8,472 nt of DNA from NCBI GenBank assembly GCA_002495735.1, contig DAGM01000060.1, positions 10,181 to 18,652 of the forward strand, given 5' to 3'. The notes under the pieces are model-generated. The model did no database searches and was not told where the DNA came from. It worked only from the letters and a program-made list of their open reading frames with translations. A program made the position numbers and the translations under genes. Origin of the DNA: Euryarchaeota archaeon UBA54. GTDB lineage: Archaea; Thermoplasmatota; Poseidoniia; Poseidoniales; Thalassarchaeaceae. Shown piece after piece: positions 1 to 6,958 of this stretch; positions within the stretch are counted from its first letter, which is position 1, and each line of letters opens with the position of its first letter.

Positions 1-12
1 CCTCATAGAGCC

Positions 13-1143
13 GTGTCTGATGAGCAGAGTACGCGCTACGCGAGGCATTTGACCCTCCCGGAGGTCGGCCCAGAAGGGCAGAGGCTCCTGAATGAGGCCT
101 CAATCCTAGTAGTAGGAGCCGGGGGGCTGGGCTCTCCGGCTCTGCTATACCTAGCGGCCGCTGGAATAGGTAGGATAGGAATCATTGACGATGACTCGGT
201 CGACCTCTCGAACCTGCAGAGGCAGGTTCTGCACGGTACATCCGCGGTCGGTGAGGCGAAGGTGATTTCTGCTGAACGTCGCCTAAATGATCTAAATCCT
301 GAAGTCACAATCGAAGCGTATGAGGCAAGGCTCGAAGTCGTCAACGCCCTCGATTTGATTGGTGGCTTTGATCTCGTCATCGACGGCTCGGACAACTTCT
401 CAACGAGGTACCTCATCAGTGACGCCTGCGAAATACTGGGCAAGCCCTGGGTGTTCGGCAGCATCCACAGATTCGAGGGCCAAGTCACCACCTTCAATCT
501 CGACGGGGGGCCTAACTATCGCGACCTGTTTCCCAAGGCCCCACCAACGGAGCTAGCACCGAACTGCGCTGAGGCGGGTGTACTAGGAGTCCTGCCGGGA
601 ATCGTCGGTTCGATACAGGCCACTGAGGCGATCAAGATTATTCTAGGAGTTGGCGAGCCGCTCAGCGGCAGACTGCTGGTCATAGATGCCCTCGGCATGG
701 GGATGCGTTCACTCTCGTACTCACACGACCCGTCCCGAGCGACGGTGACCGACCTCTCCGATTATGCGATAGAGTGCTCAAACCCAGCAGACACCATCGA
801 AGAGTCGCAGCGCGAGATGCTCGAAATCAACCCTGTCGATTACGTCGAAAGAGTTGGCCAGGGATGGTCGCCGTTCCTACTAGACGTCAGGAGGATGGAT
901 GAGGAGAGAATCGTCTCGCTAGAGGGTACCTCGTTGCGCATCCAGCACAACTTGGTCCCGCAACGAGTCGAAGAGGTTCCTCACGACCGTGACGTGGTAA
1001 TCTACTGTAGAACTGGAGGCAGGTCGGCTGCTGTAGCGCGTTTTCTAATAGCTTCGAGAAGCCCTGAGAGATATGTGTACAACCTGACTGGAGGGATTCA
1101 CAAGTGGTCAGATACGGTTGATTCTAGTATAATAAAATATTAA
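13..1143 (+). CDS. moeB: MoeB/ThiF-type adenylyltransferase fused to a C-terminal rhodanese domain
   Basis: This is an E1-like enzyme that adenylates the C-terminal glycine of a ubiquitin-fold sulfur carrier (MoaD, ThiS or an archaeal SAMP), with a rhodanese domain to supply sulfur, the MOCS3/Uba4 layout. Visible features are the nucleotide-binding loop GAGGLG (residues 35-40), NLQRQ (67-71) with the finger arginine, K83, DGSDN (124-128) with the key aspartate D127, and NCAEAGVLG with C185, the usual conserved cysteine. The rhodanese part starts near residue 272 and has its active-site loop CRTGGRS at 332-338 with C332 present. The length of 376 residues is normal for such fusions. The structural zinc cysteines look lost: the usual CYRC is NYRD (168-171), and only C255 remains near the second pair. 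The start is GTG at 13; no in-frame stop lies upstream in the window, so the true start could be outside it, although the YARHLTLPEVGPEGQ opening fits a start here. A role in tRNA thiolation or thiamine synthesis rather than cofactor synthesis is possible. Confidence 0.9.
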   Translation: MSDEQSTRYARHLTLPEVGPEGQRLLNEASILVVGAGGLGSPALLYLAAAGIGRIGIIDDDSVDLSNLQRQVLHGTSAVGEAKVISAERRLNDLNPEVTIEAYEARLEVVNALDLIGGFDLVIDGSDNFSTRYLISDACEILGKPWVFGSIHRFEGQVTTFNLDGGPNYRDLFPKAPPTELAPNCAEAGVLGVLPGIVGSIQATEAIKIILGVGEPLSGRLLVIDALGMGMRSLSYSHDPSRATVTDLSDYAIECSNPADTIEESQREMLEINPVDYVERVGQGWSPFLLDVRRMDEERIVSLEGTSLRIQHNLVPQRVEEVPHDRDVVIYCRTGGRSAAVARFLIASRSPERYVYNLTGGIHKWSDTVDSSIIKY

Positions 1144-1184
1144 TTGTGGTAAGTAATAGTTGAAACTAACATTTTTTTGTGGTA
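1144..1184 (+). repeat. Short direct repeat TTGTGGTA in the spacer
   Basis: TTGTGGTA occurs at 1144-1151 and 1177-1184, 33 bases apart. The copies are followed by the similar AAGTAATA and TTAAGTATA. The second copy abuts the BRE/TATA element, where a repressor or activator site would be expected. Two short copies in AT-rich DNA can arise by chance, so the regulatory meaning is only a suggestion. Confidence 0.25.
1172..1178 (+). terminator. Poly-T tract, probable archaeal terminator of the moeB-like gene
   Basis: A run of seven T lies 28 bases after the stop codon of the moeB-like gene in an AT-rich stretch. Archaeal RNA polymerase commonly terminates at such T-runs without a strong hairpin. 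A small AT-rich inverted repeat, TAGTT-GA-AACTA (1157-1168), lies just before it; its two-base loop makes it weak. That this tract terminates transcription is inferred from position and composition. Confidence 0.5.
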
Positions 1185-1199
1185 TTAAGTATAAATATA
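1184..1199 (+). promoter_or_regulatory. Archaeal BRE/TATA-box promoter for the E1 fusion gene
   Basis: ATTAAG (1184-1189) matches five of six positions of the archaeal BRE pattern and is followed at once by TATAAATATA (1190-1199), a strong TATA box in otherwise GC-richer DNA. Transcription would be expected to begin about 25 bases downstream, near 1220, giving a leader of roughly 75-80 bases before the ATG at 1299. It lies after the T7 tract, so a terminator is followed by a new promoter. A bacterial promoter reading is less convincing: I see no well-spaced -35 element. Confidence 0.55.
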
Positions 1200-1298
1200 C
1201 TACTGATATTCGTCGGATTTAGTAATACTAACTCATTTGTGGGTTCCAACCGTTCAGCGCATCGAAGATTTGTTGTATTAGTTCCCTCTCGGCGCATT

Positions 1299-4175
1299 AT
1301 GGCAATCATTCGCCAAGGAGTATGGAAATGCCCGTCATGCGAGCGACATCAGGTATGGAAGACACGAGGGGAGACAGCGCGCTTAGACAGGAGGTGCCAA
1401 CACTGCGGCAACAGAGTCAGGGCCACCTTGAATAGATCTTCCAGCGGCCAAGGGAGGCACCGCAATGTGCAAATCTGGGAGAGAGAAGCTTCGCTCGATC
1501 CTAGGGAACTAGCGATTGAGGCCGAACGCAGAGACGGTGTAATCAATAAGTTGGAAGAGGATATTGGCTCCGTCAGCTCGTCCCCCTCAGAGGAAGCTTC
1601 CCAAAGTGATCTTCCGGTAATCTGGGGAGCAGGATGGGAGCCAGCCCATGCTCTCGAGTTCTCCAAGCCCCTGCAATCCAAGGCAGCCAGAGCGGAACTG
1701 CTCAGGTTCTTCGCAGAGAGACACGATGGACATCTGATTGCAGTCGCCACCTGCTGGGACGGAATGGACGCCCCGGACTCGTTTGAAGGGGAGTCTTTTC
1801 ACGGGTTCTCTAAGGAATTTGTCAGGGCTTTTGGAGAATCTCTCCTAGACCGTCTGCTCTCGCCTGAGATAAGTTCCGTACACTCTGCAGAGGTGATTCC
1901 GAGGAGAACTGCAGATATTCACCTGAAACGCCGCACTGCTAGACTATTGGCCGACACCACACTGTGCCTAAGAAGGATTGCTCACTACTCCTCAATCACC
2001 CTTGAACAGCGCATGGATTGGCAGAGGATGATGACTCGGACGAGGGCCGTTGACGAGCATCTAAAGGACTTGTTTGCAAATGGTATCGAGACTCCCGATG
2101 GAGAGAGTTTTGGGGGCAAGGGCTTCCGCTCGACATGGCAGGAGGGGATAGTCGCCTGCGCCAGCGCGATGCGCAGGGCCGTCGACATCTCCACTGACGA
2201 GCGACACCGTGCTGACGTGATTGCCCCGATGATTCGCGATGTTGGCCTGGCTATTGCCATGGGACAGACTGCGTTAGAGGTCTTCTCCTCCCAGATGGGC
2301 AAGTCTGGATCATACATGAACGGCGGACACGAGGGTGCAGGAGGAAGAGATCTTCACATCGGCAACTGGGACAAGAGGATTCTCCCTCCAACCGCTCCAC
2401 TGCCAATCGCCAGTGCCACAACAACAGGAGTGGCTCTGGCCGCATCTAGGCTCTCAATAGACCGTTTTCATCTCGCCCCAGTAGGTGAGGGATGCAGTAG
2501 CAGTGGTGAGTTCTGGGAGGCCATGAACCTCGCCGGAGTGAGGGGTCTACCGATATCATTCATGATTCAGAACAACCAGATAGCACTCGACACTTTCGTC
2601 ACCGGCCAGTCAGGGGTCGAGACATTTGGTGACAAGGGGCATGCCATGGGGATACCGGCATGGACCATTGATGGCTCTGATCCCGGGCTGTTCTACGCAT
2701 CGACCGCGGTAGCAAGGGAATTCGCTCTGGACGGTTGTGGATCCACCCTGATTCACGTTGAGACGATGCGTGGGTGCGGCCACGCTCACCACCATGACGA
2801 CCTGTACCTCGGGGCTGCTTCGGGCAACCCGCCCGGATACGTCGACAGGGGGTTGCTGACATACTGGGCTGAGAAGGACCCAGTTCCAAACCACAGGGAG
2901 TTGCTGGTCCAAACGGGCTGCGACGAGCAGACACTGGATGCCATGGAGTCCGAGGAGCAGGCCAAGGTGGATGCGGCTCGGGGAGAGATGGAGGGAATGC
3001 CCTGGCCCGAAGGTTACACAGTGACAAAGGGAATTACGAGTCTGCATGACGCCGCCAGCCACACTGAGCAGTACGAGAGGTTTGAGCATGAGTTCGAACT
3101 CACCGAGTGCCCTCTGGAACTAGGAGAGGAGGCTTTGGAGTTCTCTGACGCGTCCAACGCCAGAACCTACAGCAGAGCCATTCAGGATGCCATGACCTCG
3201 ATAGCCGACAAGCACGGTGACCGGGTCGTCTTCATGGGAGAGGACATGGAGGTCGCCGGCGCCTTCGGACTGAATCTACCTCTGAAAGCTAGGGGGCACT
3301 CAGACAAGCTTCTCGACATGCCCCTGTCCGAGTCGGTGATAGTCCACTCAGCAATTGGCGCCGCTCTCGGGGGGTTGCGACCGGTGGCTGAAATTCAATT
3401 CGGCGGCTTCGCAGCACTGGCGATGAACGCACTGGTCAACAACGCCGCCCAACTGCGTTGGCGCTGGGGTGCGGAAGTCCCTGTCACAGTGCGTATTCCA
3501 CTAGGAGGGAAGACTCGTAGCGGGCCGTTTCATGCTAACATGATAGAATCATGGTTCATCAACGACCCAGGGCTGGTAATTGTATTCCCAAGCACACCTC
3601 AAGACGCCTACGACCTCCTAATCGAATCGCATGAACTGAATGACCCAGTGATTTTCCTTGAACACATAGGACTCTACGGACTCAGGGGAGGCCTGACTGG
3701 TTGGGGAGAATCAATCAGCCAATTGGTGGACAAGGGTGCTGTTCACGAACGTCTCGCTGCAGGCGAGAGTTCACTTGGGAAGGCGCGTGTAGTAAGAGGA
3801 GGCAGGGATCTTACCATTGTCACATGGGGCGCGATGGTGCACGTTGCCATGAGGGCCGCCTCGGAGGCCTCCAGACGCGGTGTGGAGGTTGAGGTAGTAG
3901 ATCTGAGAACCATCTCGCCCTTTGATGCACAGACCTGCGTGGAATCAGTCAGGAGGACTGGTCGACTACTGGTCCTACAGGAAGCCCAATGGACAGGTGG
4001 GTTGGGAAACACCGTCAGCAGTCGCATTATGGAAGAGGCGTTCTGGTGCCTTGAGAGCCCCCCTGTGGTAATAGGCGCTCTCGACACTCCGGTGCCGTTC
4101 TCACCACCTCTGGAGGACCACACAGTTCCGACAGCTGAACTTGTCTCTAGGCACATCGACAGGATGTGCTTGTGA
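1299..4175 (+). CDS. Zinc-ribbon 2-oxoacid dehydrogenase E1, alpha and beta subunits fused
   Basis: This 958-residue protein should be the thiamine-diphosphate-dependent E1 of a 2-oxoacid dehydrogenase complex (branched-chain 2-oxoacid or acetoin/pyruvate type), which decarboxylates the substrate and passes the acyl group to lipoyl-E2 in the cytoplasm. Residues 9-40 form a zinc ribbon (C11, C14, C33, C36). Residues about 45-235 are not recognised and include an acidic serine-rich linker near 85-105. The E1-alpha part follows, with a GEG...NN cofactor motif (396-398 and 425-426); GEG rather than GDG also occurs in human BCKDHA. Its loop near 495-501 is GHAHHHDD. E1-beta spans about 621-958, with GED (E648), MPLSE (E678) and H745 at the usual HSQ position. 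The frame is open upstream to a GTG at 1179, but that start lies before the TATA box and in AT-rich DNA, so ATG 1299 is preferred; there is no clear Shine-Dalgarno. No E2 or E3 gene is in the window, and the substrate is not settled. Confidence 0.88.
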   Translation: MAIIRQGVWKCPSCERHQVWKTRGETARLDRRCQHCGNRVRATLNRSSSGQGRHRNVQIWEREASLDPRELAIEAERRDGVINKLEEDIGSVSSSPSEEASQSDLPVIWGAGWEPAHALEFSKPLQSKAARAELLRFFAERHDGHLIAVATCWDGMDAPDSFEGESFHGFSKEFVRAFGESLLDRLLSPEISSVHSAEVIPRRTADIHLKRRTARLLADTTLCLRRIAHYSSITLEQRMDWQRMMTRTRAVDEHLKDLFANGIETPDGESFGGKGFRSTWQEGIVACASAMRRAVDISTDERHRADVIAPMIRDVGLAIAMGQTALEVFSSQMGKSGSYMNGGHEGAGGRDLHIGNWDKRILPPTAPLPIASATTTGVALAASRLSIDRFHLAPVGEGCSSSGEFWEAMNLAGVRGLPISFMIQNNQIALDTFVTGQSGVETFGDKGHAMGIPAWTIDGSDPGLFYASTAVAREFALDGCGSTLIHVETMRGCGHAHHHDDLYLGAASGNPPGYVDRGLLTYWAEKDPVPNHRELLVQTGCDEQTLDAMESEEQAKVDAARGEMEGMPWPEGYTVTKGITSLHDAASHTEQYERFEHEFELTECPLELGEEALEFSDASNARTYSRAIQDAMTSIADKHGDRVVFMGEDMEVAGAFGLNLPLKARGHSDKLLDMPLSESVIVHSAIGAALGGLRPVAEIQFGGFAALAMNALVNNAAQLRWRWGAEVPVTVRIPLGGKTRSGPFHANMIESWFINDPGLVIVFPSTPQDAYDLLIESHELNDPVIFLEHIGLYGLRGGLTGWGESISQLVDKGAVHERLAAGESSLGKARVVRGGRDLTIVTWGAMVHVAMRAASEASRRGVEVEVVDLRTISPFDAQTCVESVRRTGRLLVLQEAQWTGGLGNTVSSRIMEEAFWCLESPPVVIGALDTPVPFSPPLEDHTVPTAELVSRHIDRMCL

Positions 4176-4231
4176 GTCCCCCCTGCTGCCCTACCAAATG
4201 GTCATGAGCGAAGTAACGCCCGGCGAGTCAA

Positions 4232-5179
4232 ATGACTACTCTGAGTATGGCCGATGGCCCCCTAGTGTTGCTGGGTTTCGTGCTACTGATGCTTGGAGGG
4301 GAGCTTGTGGTACAAGGAGCCATCACGGTTGCTGGCAGACTACGGGTGCCGCCCCTCTTGGTAGGTTTCACCATCGTCGCCATCGGGACCTCGCTGCCCG
4401 AACTGGCTGTAGTCCTCGAAGCGGTCAACGAGGGGACTCATGAAATCGCCGTTGGAGGAGTGCTGGGCTCAAACGTTGCCAATGTGATGTTGGTTTTAGG
4501 TACAGCGTCTCTGCTTGGAGCAGCGTCGAATCCGGGGCAGGGAATACGCCGTGATGCTGTAGCGGTGGCAGTAGCTACGGTAATACTGCTTGCTGCAGTT
4601 CTAATTGGTGGGATTGCATGGCAGTTCGGCGTCCTAATGCTGCTAGGCCTCGCTGCTTACTACTCCTATTCCTACCGCGCTTCTAAGGCAGAGGGGACCG
4701 ATATCGAGGACAGTGACACGTGGCTTCCCGACTACATCCTGCTCGCCATTCCGGTGACGGCAGTAGGTGGATACATGATATGGACAGGGGCGGAGATGCT
4801 AGTAGAAGGCGCCACTGGACTAGCGGGCAATTACGGAATCTCCGAGTCCGTCATCGGGCTCTCTGTTGTAGCTCTAGGGACATCCCTCCCGGAGCTCGCT
4901 GTTACCCTTGTAGCTGGCCTCCGTGGCCAGGGTGGTGTCGCTGTGGGCAACGTACTCGGATCCAACGTCATCAACATCATGGGCATACTAGGTGTCGCCG
5001 CAACCTACTCCGGAGGCCTCATAATCGCCCCCGAATTCGCCGCGAGAGACATCTGGGTGGTCGTTCTGACCTCCGGTTTCATCGTGGCCATGCTTCTAGA
5101 CGAACGCCATATCGGCAAGCGGGTTGGGGCAATGATGGTAGGTGGCTATCTGGCTTACATGGCCATGCTATACCTCTAG
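4232..5179 (+). CDS. CaCA-family sodium/calcium exchanger
   Basis: This 315-residue inner-membrane antiporter should exchange calcium (or another cation) for sodium or protons, in the YrbG/NCX_Mj group. It has the two inverted alpha repeats that define the family. Alpha-1 is GTSLPELAV (52-60) with GGVLGSNVANV (75-85), and alpha-2 is GTSLPELAV (216-224) with GNVLGSNVINI (239-249). E57 and E220 are the expected cation-binding glutamates. A charged loop (about 150-165) separates the halves, and around ten hydrophobic helices can be seen. At the position of NCX_Mj D240 the residue is N248, and the first GN of alpha-1 is GG (75-76). ATG 4232 is the first start after an in-frame TAA at 4214; ATG 4247 is an alternative. 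The gene follows the E1 gene by 56 bases with no clear promoter, so read-through is likely. The transported ion is inferred from family. Confidence 0.9.
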   Translation: MTTLSMADGPLVLLGFVLLMLGGELVVQGAITVAGRLRVPPLLVGFTIVAIGTSLPELAVVLEAVNEGTHEIAVGGVLGSNVANVMLVLGTASLLGAASNPGQGIRRDAVAVAVATVILLAAVLIGGIAWQFGVLMLLGLAAYYSYSYRASKAEGTDIEDSDTWLPDYILLAIPVTAVGGYMIWTGAEMLVEGATGLAGNYGISESVIGLSVVALGTSLPELAVTLVAGLRGQGGVAVGNVLGSNVINIMGILGVAATYSGGLIIAPEFAARDIWVVVLTSGFIVAMLLDERHIGKRVGAMMVGGYLAYMAMLYL

Positions 5180-5210
5180 ACTGTATGGCGTATTGAGGTG
5201 CGAACCGCTA

Positions 5211-5229
5211 AGGCCGGGACCCCGGTCCT
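5211..5229 (+). promoter_or_regulatory. GC-rich stem-loop just before the acyl-CoA dehydrogenase start
   Basis: AGGCCGG (5211-5217) can pair with CCGG (5222-5225) and CCT (5227-5229) with T5226 bulged and a GACC loop, giving seven pairs. It ends six bases before the ATG at 5236, where it could mask or mark the ribosome entry site. No T-run follows, so it does not look like an intrinsic terminator. A structure of this size in GC-rich DNA may be chance. Confidence 0.3.
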
Positions 5230-5235
5230 AGGGTC

Positions 5236-6381
5236 ATGGTAGACTTCAGCCTGTCAGAGGAGCAGGCTATGCTTCAGGAGATGGCGCACGAGTTCGCTGC
5301 AGCAGAGGTGCAGCCGAACGCAGCGAAGTGGGATCGCGACAGTAACTTCCCACGCGAAGCCATCCGAAAGGCGCACGAACTCGGTCTGCTCACAGTCAAG
5401 ATACCTGAGGAGTACGGCGGCTACGGGATGGGTTCGTTCGAAGAAGTTCTCATCTGCGAGGAGATTGGCTGGGGCGACCCGGGTTTCGCCACCGCATCGG
5501 GTAGCACGATGTTGGCCTCGTACCCCTTGATCACTGGCGGTACCGAGGACCAAAAGCAGCGCTACCTGTCCAAAGTAGCGGACGGCTGCATCGCATCATA
5601 TTGCGTCACCGAGCCGAACGCGGGAAGCGATGTCCAGTCAATCTCCACTCAAGCGGTTCGCGATGGTGATGACTATGTCATCAACGGCAGTAAGATGTGG
5701 ATTACAGGTGCCGGGCACGCTGACTGGTTCTTCGTGCTGGCATACACCGACAAGAAAGCAGGATACAAGGGGATGAGTGGCTTCATCGTCGACGCTGACA
5801 GTTCTGGAATAGTACTTGGAAAGAAGGAGGAGAACATGGGACAGCGTTGCTCGGACACTAGGTCGGTTGACTTCAACGATGTCCGGGTGCCTGCGGAGAA
5901 CCTCATCGGCGGAGAGGAGAACGGAGGATGGATGAACGCAATGAAGGCGTTTGATCTGTCTAGACCTACAATATCCGCTCACGCAGTTGGTAATGCCCGC
6001 GGTGCCATGGAGGAGGCGCTACAATACGCCAACGAGCGGAGTACCTTCGGCAAACCAATCTACCGTCATCAAGCGATTTCGTTCATGATTGCAGACATGG
6101 CTACCAAGGTCGAGGCTGCGAGACTACTGACCTGGAGGGCGGCGAAGAAGTCAGACTCGGGAGAACGTAACACCCTCGAGGCTGCTCACGCCAAGCGCTT
6201 CTCTGCCGACATGGCGATGGAGGTCACCACCGATGCTGTACAGGTCTTCGGTGGGTACGGCTACTCGGAGGAGTATCCAGTAGCTCGAAGGATGCGCGGA
6301 GCGAAGGTAGTCCAGATCTTCGAGGGTTCCAGTCAGATTCAACGCCTCATCATCAGCCGAGAGATGCTGAGAGATTCTTGA
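5236..6381 (+). CDS. Acyl-CoA dehydrogenase, medium-chain type
   Basis: This FAD enzyme introduces the trans-2,3 double bond into acyl-CoA and normally passes electrons to electron-transfer flavoprotein, in the cytoplasm. The 381-residue length is standard. Visible are CVTEPNAGSDV (123-133) and KMWITGAG (153-160) of the flavin and substrate region, MGQRCSDTRSVDFNDVRVP (201-219), RSTFGKPIYRHQAISF (268-283), QVFGGYGYSEEYPV (336-349) and IFEGSSQIQR (361-370). E363 sits where the catalytic base E376 of MCAD is found. MGQRCSDTR, HQAISFM and EGxSQIQRLI strongly recall mammalian MCAD, but chain-length preference cannot be read from this, and a short- or branched-chain substrate is possible. ATG 5236 follows an in-frame TAA at 5209, and there is no clear Shine-Dalgarno. 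The upstream E1 gene could make its substrate; no flavoprotein or enoyl-CoA hydratase gene is present. Confidence 0.93.
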   Translation: MVDFSLSEEQAMLQEMAHEFAAAEVQPNAAKWDRDSNFPREAIRKAHELGLLTVKIPEEYGGYGMGSFEEVLICEEIGWGDPGFATASGSTMLASYPLITGGTEDQKQRYLSKVADGCIASYCVTEPNAGSDVQSISTQAVRDGDDYVINGSKMWITGAGHADWFFVLAYTDKKAGYKGMSGFIVDADSSGIVLGKKEENMGQRCSDTRSVDFNDVRVPAENLIGGEENGGWMNAMKAFDLSRPTISAHAVGNARGAMEEALQYANERSTFGKPIYRHQAISFMIADMATKVEAARLLTWRAAKKSDSGERNTLEAAHAKRFSADMAMEVTTDAVQVFGGYGYSEEYPVARRMRGAKVVQIFEGSSQIQRLIISREMLRDS

Positions 6382-6391
6382 AGGTAATTGC

Positions 6392-6958
6392 ATGGCCGGT
6401 GACATCGGCTGCGTGGTCCTCGCAGCCGGGTCGAGTGAGCGTCTTGGTCAGCCTAAGGCTCTGATCGGAGTCGGAGAGGGGAATCTAATCGGCTGGCTGG
6501 TAAGCAGATTGCGGGCTAAGGGGCTCAAGCCGCTGGTGGTCACGAACGGGGATATAATCGAAGAAGTGACGGATTCAGTAGATTGCAGAGTAATCGCCAA
6601 CCCTGAGCCGGGGGCAGGCAGGACAGGGACTTTACAGGTTGGAATCAGTCACTTAGAATCTGACATCAGACAGAGAATCCTAGTCGTGCCCGTAGACCGT
6701 CCAGGATTCTCAGATTCGACCCTAGAAGCGCTGATTTCCTCGGCAGCCACCAGTTGCCCTACCAAGGGAGGCAAGGGGGGCCATCCGATTCTGCTGTCCG
6801 CAGAAGATGTTGCTAGAGTCATTCAATCCCCGCCATCCACTCCCCTACGCGACCTGATAAATCCGGATCGTATCGAAGTCGCTGATCCTCACCTGCACCT
6901 GAATGTAGATCGGCAAGAAGATCTCGACTGGCTTGCTGATGCCTTCTCGGGGCTGTGA
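6392..6958 (+). CDS. mocA: MocA/MobA-like NTP transferase (molybdenum cofactor nucleotidyltransferase)
   Basis: This 188-residue protein is predicted to attach CMP (or GMP) to the molybdenum cofactor in the cytoplasm. It has the family signature LAAGSSERLGQPKAL (10-24) with K22, VPVDRPG (99-105) with the probable metal-binding D102, GGKGGHP (126-131 region) and the closing NVDRQEDL (171-178). The length suits MocA. The XdhC gene downstream favours the cytidylyl type used by xanthine dehydrogenase/CO dehydrogenase enzymes over MobA, but the base specificity is inferred. The start is ATG 6392, 10 bases after the acyl-CoA dehydrogenase stop, with GAAGGT (6380-6385) as a modest ribosome-binding sequence overlapping that stop. 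The stop TGA overlaps the GTG of the next gene, which suggests coupled translation. A related sugar nucleotidyltransferase is less likely. Confidence 0.8.
   Translation: MAGDIGCVVLAAGSSERLGQPKALIGVGEGNLIGWLVSRLRAKGLKPLVVTNGDIIEEVTDSVDCRVIANPEPGAGRTGTLQVGISHLESDIRQRILVVPVDRPGFSDSTLEALISSAATSCPTKGGKGGHPILLSAEDVARVIQSPPSTPLRDLINPDRIEVADPHLHLNVDRQEDLDWLADAFSGL

Noticed and set aside
1128..1133. TATAAT as a bacterial -10 box
   Set aside because: The only TTGATT nearby (1118-1123) is four bases away instead of about 17, and the site lies inside the end of the moeB-like gene.
1179..1298. N-terminal extension of the E1 fusion from GTG 1179
   Set aside because: It is AT-rich, contains the TATA box and adds 40 residues ahead of the ribbon that resemble no domain; ATG 1299 gives a cleaner start.
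2484..2492. GEG in place of GDG in the thiamine-diphosphate motif as a defect
   Set aside because: GEG also occurs in human branched-chain E1-alpha, so it is a known functional variant and not a lost residue.
2599..3089. Two long minus-strand ORFs (142 and 159 codons) within the E1 gene
   Set aside because: They overlap each other and the clear E1-alpha domain; composition is that of antisense shadows.
4193..4202. Inverted repeat ACCA-AA-TGGT after the E1 stop
   Set aside because: Four pairs with a two-base loop and no T-run; too weak to call a terminator or operator.
4141..4443. 100-codon + strand ORF across the E1 stop and exchanger start
   Set aside because: It overlaps two well-supported genes in another frame and has no family features.
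4720..5196. 158-codon + strand ORF inside the exchanger gene
   Set aside because: Arginine- and histidine-rich out-of-frame translation typical of a shadow of a membrane protein gene; the alpha-2 repeat lies in the exchanger frame.
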